DNA from: Acidaminococcaceae bacterium
Lineage (GTDB): Bacteria; Bacillota; Negativicutes; Acidaminococcales; Acidaminococcaceae
DNA length: 11,159 nt
NCBI GenBank assembly: GCA_028693975.1
Contig: JAQUUF010000011.1
Span: 1-11,159 of the forward strand
Reading direction: 5' to 3'
Positions within the stretch are counted from its first letter, which is position 1; each line of letters opens with the position of its first letter. Shown in pieces: positions 6,886 through 11,159 of the stretch. Below the pieces are notes generated by a model. It was not told the origin of the DNA. It did no database searches and saw nothing but the letters and a program-made list of their open reading frames with translations. The position numbers were made by a program, and so were the translations under genes.

Positions 6886-8343
6886 ATGAACTATCGTATC
6901 GTAGCCTTTTTGTTAGGAGAATTGTGTAGAACATTGGGTATTGCTTTGTGCGTACCCTTCATATTGGCACTGCTTTGGGGGGACCCTTGCAGGGTGGCTT
7001 TTGCTGAGACTATAGTACTTACCGCAGTGATTAGTTATCTACTCATTAACTATGGCAAAGCTGACAGCAAGGACAACATTACTTTTAGGGAAGGTGTTGC
7101 CGTGGTCAGCGGAGCGTGGGTTTTGTTAACCTTTTTAGGCGGTTTACCGTACTATTTTGGCAATATTTTGGATTTAGTATCGGCTGTCTTCGAAAGCATT
7201 TCCGGGTTTACTACTACGGGAGCGACTACCATCACTCAAATTGTGGCTGTACCTAAGAGTATGTTGTTTTGGCGGAGTATGACGCACTGGATGGGCGGTA
7301 TTGGTATTGTAGTTTGGTTTATCGCCTTGCTGCCTAATTTGGGAACAGGGGTAGTGCATATGTATAATGCTGAGGTTACAGGAGCTACTGATGATAGGGT
7401 ATTGCCTCGCATTAAGACTACTTCAGTGGCTTTGTGCAAAATTTATGTAGGGCTGACCACTATCTTGGCAATTTTGCTTTTTGGGGCAGGGATGAATGTA
7501 TTTGATAGTATAACTCACGCTTTTTCTACTATTGCGACAGGAGGCTTTTCTAGTTACGATACCAGCATTGTTTATTTTAAAAGCCCGCTCATAGAGATGA
7601 TTATTGCTGTATTTATGATTCTAGCAGGAGGTAACTTTGCTCTATATTTTTCGGTGGGGAGCAAAGGTATTAAGGAGCTATGGCATGATACGGAGTTTTT
7701 CTCTTATATTGCTATTGTAGTCGTCGTAACACTTTTGATTACCGGTAATTTGGCGGCCAAGACGGGTATGGGCTTAGTCGAAGCGGCTAGATACGCGTTT
7801 TTCCAAGTTGCATCCATTATCAGTACTACTGGTTTTGTTAGTAATGACTTTGATGTTTGGCCGCCTTTTAGTAAGTATATGTTGGTCATGCTGATGTTCA
7901 TCGGTGCTTGTGCAGGTTCTACGGCTGGTGGTATCAAAGTTTCACGCATAGTAATTTTGTTCAAAACAGCAGTAGCTGAGATTAAACGAGTTTTGCACCC
8001 ATCTGCTATTTTCAGCGTGAAAATGAGCGGCAAGAGTGTACCGCTAAGTGTTATTACTGGTATTTCTCGTTTTTTCTTCTTGTATATGTTGCTATTCGCT
8101 ATCCTGACTCTGCTTCTGGCCTCTACAGGATTGACAGTCACGGATTCTATGGGAGCAATAGCGGCCACTATTAGTAGCGTTGGTCCGGCCTTAGGTATAG
8201 CGGGGGCTACCTGCACTTATGCACCTATTGCTCCTTTTGGCAAAATCGTAATTTGCTTGGCAATGTTGCTGGGCCGTTTGGAACTTTTTACTTTAATGGT
8301 GTTAATTAGGCCAGAATTCTGGCGCAGTACGAGAAATTGGTGA
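6886..8343 (+). CDS. trkH: Trk potassium uptake system membrane protein TrkH, copy 2 (canonical)
   Basis: A second 485-residue TrkH, clearly paralogous to the preceding gene but not a recent duplicate: the proteins align end to end yet differ at most positions, and the DNA does not repeat. Filter loops are GFTTTGAT (107-114), IATGGFSSYD (216-225), ISTTGF (312-317) and SSVGPALG (430-437), all consensus-like. WMGGIGIV (135-142), the gating loop ACAGSTAGGIK (341-351) and Arg464 in LGRLELFT are also canonical. It starts with ATG 8 bp after the stop of copy 1; AGAGGG overlaps that stop codon as ribosome binding site with a short spacing of about 4 nt. By family knowledge it pairs as a dimer with the TrkA ring. 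No terminator separates it from larA. Confidence 0.95.
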   Translation: MNYRIVAFLLGELCRTLGIALCVPFILALLWGDPCRVAFAETIVLTAVISYLLINYGKADSKDNITFREGVAVVSGAWVLLTFLGGLPYYFGNILDLVSAVFESISGFTTTGATTITQIVAVPKSMLFWRSMTHWMGGIGIVVWFIALLPNLGTGVVHMYNAEVTGATDDRVLPRIKTTSVALCKIYVGLTTILAILLFGAGMNVFDSITHAFSTIATGGFSSYDTSIVYFKSPLIEMIIAVFMILAGGNFALYFSVGSKGIKELWHDTEFFSYIAIVVVVTLLITGNLAAKTGMGLVEAARYAFFQVASIISTTGFVSNDFDVWPPFSKYMLVMLMFIGACAGSTAGGIKVSRIVILFKTAVAEIKRVLHPSAIFSVKMSGKSVPLSVITGISRFFFLYMLLFAILTLLLASTGLTVTDSMGAIAATISSVGPALGIAGATCTYAPIAPFGKIVICLAMLLGRLELFTLMVLIRPEFWRSTRNW

Positions 8344-8349
8344 TATAAT
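8341..8349 (+). promoter_or_regulatory. Extended -10 promoter of larA
   Basis: TGATATAAT overlaps the trkH stop codon (TGA at 8341-8343). No recognisable -35 is present at 16-18 bp, as for the other extended -10 promoters in the window. The leader would be about 40 nt with AGGAGG at 8383-8388, 7 nt before ATG. Read-through from the trk operon is also possible. Confidence 0.6.
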
Positions 8350-8395
8350 ATACAAGTTAATATGAAAAATATAGTAGCGAATAGGAGGTTTTATC

Positions 8396-9706
8396 ATGGC
8401 TTTAAAGACTTATGCAATTCCCTTCGGCAAAAAGGTGGAGCAAGTAGACTTACCTGAAGAAAAAGTGATTTATGATATTCACGGTAATGCTGCAACCACC
8501 AAAGAAGATTTAAAAGCAGAGACACTTGCCGCACTGCGTCATCCTTTGGGTACTAAGCCTTTGGTGGAATTAGTTAAACCAGGTGATAAAGTAACCATTA
8601 CTGCTAGTGATTTAACTCGGCCGGTACGAAGTAAAGAATTTTTGCCTGTTATTCTTAATGAACTTAATGGTGCTGGTGTACCTGATAGTGATATTATTTT
8701 GGTAGTTGCCACAGGTACCCATCGAGCCCACACGCATGCTGAAGATATGGAAGTCTATGGAGAGGAAGTAGTTCGTAGAATTACTATTAAACAACATGAT
8801 TGCCGTGCAGACGATTTGGTGGATATGGGAGTGACTTCTCATGGGACGCCAATTCTAATTGATTCTGCTGTTGCTCATGCCGATGTAGTTATTGTCACCG
8901 GTGGTGTTTCTTTGCATCCATTTGCCGGGTTCGGTGGTGGGCGTAAAGGCATTATGCCGGGTGTTAGTGGGCTGGCAACAGTTAACCACAATCACTTGTT
9001 GGCTTTGACCGATGATGTAGGCGGCGGCTGTAACAAGTCAACTATTTGTTCTCATTTGCTAGGCAACAGAGTCAGTGAGGATATGACGGAAGTTTGCGCT
9101 AAGGTAAATCCAGCTTTTTTACTTAATGTAGTTTTTACTCCCGATGGAGATTTGCATGAAGTTGTGGCAGGTCATTGGCAACAAGCATTTGAAAAAGGTT
9201 GTGCTGATTTGCTCAAAATGGCAGCTGTACATATTCAAGAACAGGGCGATGTAGTAATTGCTAGTGCCGGTGGTGCTCCCAAAGATACTAATTTGTACCA
9301 AGGTACTAAAGCCCATATGAATGCTGATTTTGCTGTAAAAGAAGGCGGTATTCTTATTACTGCGCTAGACTGTCCCGATATTAAAGAGCCACCTATTTTT
9401 AGTAATTGGGTTTCTATGAAAGGCTCCTTGCTCGAAATGGAAAAAGCGGTACGCGCTGATTTTTCTATTCCTGCTTTTGTGGCGTTTAAGACTAGATGTA
9501 TCGTCAGTAAATGTAGCGCAGCCTATTTGGTTACTCGTCCGGAGAATTTTGAATTTGTTAGGTCAACGGGGCAAATACCGGTGGGTAGTGTGGCAGAAGC
9601 TTGGCAATTAGCGCAAGAAAAACTAGCTGAACAAGGTAAAAAAGACTATAAAATTATCGTAATGAGTCACGCTGCAGCAACTTTTCCTGTAGTAGAAACT
9701 AAATAA
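8396..9706 (+). CDS. larA: Nickel-dependent 2-hydroxyacid (lactate) racemase, LarA family
   Basis: LarA family enzymes interconvert D- and L-2-hydroxyacids by hydride transfer to a nickel-pincer nucleotide cofactor. The 436-residue protein matches family length. Cofactor and catalytic positions known from Lactiplantibacillus plantarum LarA are all seen: SDLTRP with Asp72 and Arg75, GTHRAH with His109, HPF with His174, GGGRKGIMPGVSG with the pincer-linked Lys184, and NHNH with His200. A PKD/NLYQ segment (295-302) matches the substrate-side region. Many LarA homologues act on hydroxyacids other than lactate, so the substrate is not fixed by sequence. Its partner gene 56 bp downstream, a 2-hydroxyacid dehydrogenase, supports a hydroxyacid role. 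The cofactor-making genes larB, larC and larE are not in this window and must be elsewhere for activity. The start has an ideal AGGAGG site. Confidence 0.92.
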   Translation: MALKTYAIPFGKKVEQVDLPEEKVIYDIHGNAATTKEDLKAETLAALRHPLGTKPLVELVKPGDKVTITASDLTRPVRSKEFLPVILNELNGAGVPDSDIILVVATGTHRAHTHAEDMEVYGEEVVRRITIKQHDCRADDLVDMGVTSHGTPILIDSAVAHADVVIVTGGVSLHPFAGFGGGRKGIMPGVSGLATVNHNHLLALTDDVGGGCNKSTICSHLLGNRVSEDMTEVCAKVNPAFLLNVVFTPDGDLHEVVAGHWQQAFEKGCADLLKMAAVHIQEQGDVVIASAGGAPKDTNLYQGTKAHMNADFAVKEGGILITALDCPDIKEPPIFSNWVSMKGSLLEMEKAVRADFSIPAFVAFKTRCIVSKCSAAYLVTRPENFEFVRSTGQIPVGSVAEAWQLAQEKLAEQGKKDYKIIVMSHAAATFPVVETK

Positions 9707-9762
9707 GTGGAGACGCTGATTTAGATTATAGATAATAATTAGACAAAAGAGGGGATTTTGGA

Positions 9763-10713
9763 ATGTCAGTAAAAAAACGTAGTATTGCTGTTGTTGGTCT
9801 AGGTCATGTGGGAGCGCATGTTGCTTTTACCCTAGGAGTGATGGGTATTGCCGATGAAGTGCTTTTGTGTGATAAAAAAGAGGATAAACTAGTTAGCGAG
9901 CGTCAGGATTTGATGGATGCGGTTAAGTTCATGCCTCATCGCGTTAATTATAAAATTGCCAAGTATGAAGAACTTAGTGAGTGCGATGTCCTGATTAACT
10001 GTATTGGCGATATCAAATTATGTGCCACCGGTAATCGTGATGATGAGATGAATTTTACTGTGGTGCAGGTTGCTGATTATATTCCCAAGGTTATGGCTGG
10101 TGGATTCCACGGTATTATTATCAATGTTACTAATCCTTGTGATGTCATTACGCATTTGATAGCCAAATTGAGCGGTTTGCCACAAGGTCATGTTTTTGGT
10201 ACTGGTACAGGTTTGGATAGCTCACGTTTGGTGAGTGCCATTTCCCAACAAACAGGGTTAGACCCGAACAGTTTTACCGCCTATATGATGGGTGAACATG
10301 GCAATGCACAAATGGTTCCTTGGTCGTTAATAGCTTTTGGTGGGAAAAAATTGTCAGATATGGCAACTGATGCCAAGTTTGTTTTTGATAAGGAAGATAT
10401 TCAAAAGAAAACAATAAATGCAGGGTGGGTTACTTATCATGGCAAGCAATGTACGGAATATGGTATCTGCTGTACTGCTGCTACCTTGGCTAAAGCTGTG
10501 TTGCGCGATGAGAAGAAGATTACAGCTGTAAGTGCTCCCTTAACTGGAGAATATGGTGAGGCAGGCATTTTCTGTGGTGTGCCCGCTGTGGTTGGCATCA
10601 ATGGAGTAGAGCAAGTTATGGAATATCCTTTGCCCGAACAAGAATTGACGGAATTTAAAGAGTGCTGCGCCAAAATACGTGCTAACATTACCAAAGCCAG
10701 CAAACTATTATAA
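9763..10713 (+). CDS. NAD-dependent L-2-hydroxyacid dehydrogenase (L-2-hydroxyisocaproate / L-lactate dehydrogenase-like)
   Basis: A 316-residue member of the lactate/malate dehydrogenase family, cytoplasmic, converting an L-2-hydroxyacid to its 2-oxoacid with NAD. It shows GLGHVG (12-17) for the dinucleotide, Asp37 favouring NAD over NADP, an active-site-loop arginine (Arg92), the TNP motif with Asn124, the LDSSR segment with Asp152 and substrate-binding Arg155, and GEHGNAQ with catalytic His179. The stretch GDIKL (82-86), the GGFHG segment (113-117) and GEHGN recall Lactobacillus L-2-hydroxyisocaproate dehydrogenase (GNIKL, SGFHG, GEHGNSQ) rather than classical LDH, which has a GARQxxGE loop. 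This suggests a broader or bulkier substrate than lactate; malate is unlikely. The start has GAGGGG 8 nt upstream. No clear separate promoter is seen, so co-transcription with larA is likely. It is unusually cysteine-rich for the family (pairs at 236-237 and 301-302). Confidence 0.85.
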   Translation: MSVKKRSIAVVGLGHVGAHVAFTLGVMGIADEVLLCDKKEDKLVSERQDLMDAVKFMPHRVNYKIAKYEELSECDVLINCIGDIKLCATGNRDDEMNFTVVQVADYIPKVMAGGFHGIIINVTNPCDVITHLIAKLSGLPQGHVFGTGTGLDSSRLVSAISQQTGLDPNSFTAYMMGEHGNAQMVPWSLIAFGGKKLSDMATDAKFVFDKEDIQKKTINAGWVTYHGKQCTEYGICCTAATLAKAVLRDEKKITAVSAPLTGEYGEAGIFCGVPAVVGINGVEQVMEYPLPEQELTEFKECCAKIRANITKASKLL

Positions 10714-10720
10714 ATAGTGG

Positions 10721-10749
10721 TTGACTGTATGACGTATTTCTAATAGAAT
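10721..10749 (+). promoter_or_regulatory. Sigma-A promoter of the glutamine synthetase gene
   Basis: TTGACT (10721-10726) and TAGAAT (10744-10749) are separated by exactly 17 bp; each hexamer differs from consensus at one base. Transcription would start near 10756, leaving a leader of about 95 nt. A perfect dyad, TTCTAATAGAA (10738-10748), overlaps the -10 box and could be an operator. Confidence 0.78.
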
Positions 10750-10764
10750 AGACATAGATCAATG

Positions 10765-10819
10765 GGGATCTTTCTTTGTTGCGCTTTGATGCGACAAGAA
10801 AGGTCCCTTTAGTGTTTTT
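10765..10819 (+). terminator. Terminator-like hairpin in the glnA leader (possible attenuator)
   Basis: GGGATCTTTCTT then GTTGC (10765-10782, one bulged T at 10777) pairs with 10791-10807 through 17 base pairs including two G-U pairs, around an 8-base loop. TTTAGTGTTTTT (10808-10819) follows as an imperfect U-tract. It can terminate transcripts of the dehydrogenase gene. Because it also lies between the glnA promoter and glnA with no later promoter visible, it must be passed to express glnA, which points to attenuation. Confidence 0.75.
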
Positions 10820-10849
10820 CTTAAGGGATAAGGGAAAGGGGCGTTAACT

Positions 10850-11159
10850 ATGTATCAACCAGATTTATTGCATTACATTGGTCCGGAAGAACATAATACA
10901 GAAGCGTTGCAAATTATTTTAGAGCAACATCCGGAGATTAAGTTTGTTTCTTTTATGGGTATTGATTTTGCCGGTAATGACACAGATGAAAAAATACCTA
11001 TCAAATTATTTATTGAAGACATGAACACTCTGCTACACGAGCATGCTGCTCAAACGGATGGTTCTTCCGTTGTTTTACCAGGAATTGCTTCCTTGAACAA
11101 TGCTCGCGTTGATATGATTGCGGACTTAGATACTAACTGGTTCGTAGATTACAATTATG
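10850..11159 (+). CDS. glnA: Glutamine synthetase, N-terminal part (runs off the window)
   Basis: Only the first 103 codons are present; the frame is open to the window end. The visible part reads through IKFVSFMGIDFAGNDTDEKI (30-49), then KLFIEDM, QTDGSSVVLPGIASLNNARV (68-87) and DMIADLDTNWFVDYNY. This matches the N-terminal beta-grasp region of a glutamine synthetase type common in Clostridia and Negativicutes, which makes glutamine from glutamate, ammonia and ATP in the cytoplasm. The TDGSS segment corresponds to the DGSS/FDGSS active-site region of the family. The ATG at 10850 has AAAGGGG 8 nt upstream. The ATP-binding and adenylylation or feedback regions lie outside, so its regulation class cannot be judged. 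Confidence 0.87.
   Translation, partial: MYQPDLLHYIGPEEHNTEALQIILEQHPEIKFVSFMGIDFAGNDTDEKIPIKLFIEDMNTLLHEHAAQTDGSSVVLPGIASLNNARVDMIADLDTNWFVDYNY

Noticed and set aside
7704..8216. 170-codon open frame antisense to the second trkH
   Set aside because: It mirrors hydrophobic TrkH codons and shows no family motif; trkH on the other strand is unambiguous.
5423..8343. Recent tandem duplication giving the two trkH genes
   Set aside because: The two genes lack long DNA identity; only protein motifs align, so the duplication, if local, is ancient.
9763..10713. Malate dehydrogenase
   Set aside because: The loop and active-site surroundings (GDIKL, GEHGN) follow the HicDH pattern, and the neighbouring larA favours a monocarboxylic 2-hydroxyacid.

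Overview
The window looks like a chromosomal segment of a low-GC, probably anaerobic member of the Bacillota. The gene content (a carboxyltransferase subunit without its own biotin domain, a nickel-dependent LarA, a 2-hydroxyacid dehydrogenase and a clostridial-style glutamine synthetase) suggests a Negativicutes relative, for example of Acidaminococcaceae or Veillonellaceae type. That placement is inference from protein style and has not been tested. I see no phage, IS element, tRNA, rRNA or CRISPR array. All gene calls are recognisable families, so the window reads as core metabolism, envelope and ion-transport genes.

Left part (1-3902). The 3' end of a uridine-kinase-like nucleoside kinase runs rightward and meets, at a shared 15-bp terminator hairpin, a leftward oadA/pycB-type carboxyltransferase gene. 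Upstream of that lies a leftward class A penicillin-binding protein (glycosyltransferase plus transpeptidase). A second hairpin separates these two leftward genes, and each has its own extended -10 promoter.

Middle (3903-8343). A divergent promoter region of about 175 bp leads rightward into a tight potassium-uptake operon: trkA (two RCK halves), then two different trkH genes in tandem, with gaps of 5 and 8 bp. One cytoplasmic nucleotide-sensing gate protein thus appears to be co-expressed with two non-identical membrane pores. The first pore has departures from the family consensus near its filter.

Right part (8344-11159). An extended -10 promoter precedes larA (nickel-pincer 2-hydroxyacid racemase, all expected cofactor ligands present), followed by an NAD-dependent L-2-hydroxyacid dehydrogenase that resembles L-2-hydroxyisocaproate dehydrogenase more than classical lactate dehydrogenase. 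Together they would convert either enantiomer of a 2-hydroxyacid to a 2-oxoacid and NADH, or run in reverse. The window ends in the first 103 codons of a glutamine synthetase. Its leader has a good sigma-A promoter followed by a terminator-like hairpin and purine repeats that could form alternative pairings, suggesting transcription attenuation.

No wholly new system is evident. The points most worth a second look are the glnA leader, the tandem unequal TrkH pair, the LarA/HicDH-like pair, and a GntR-like palindrome in the oadA leader.
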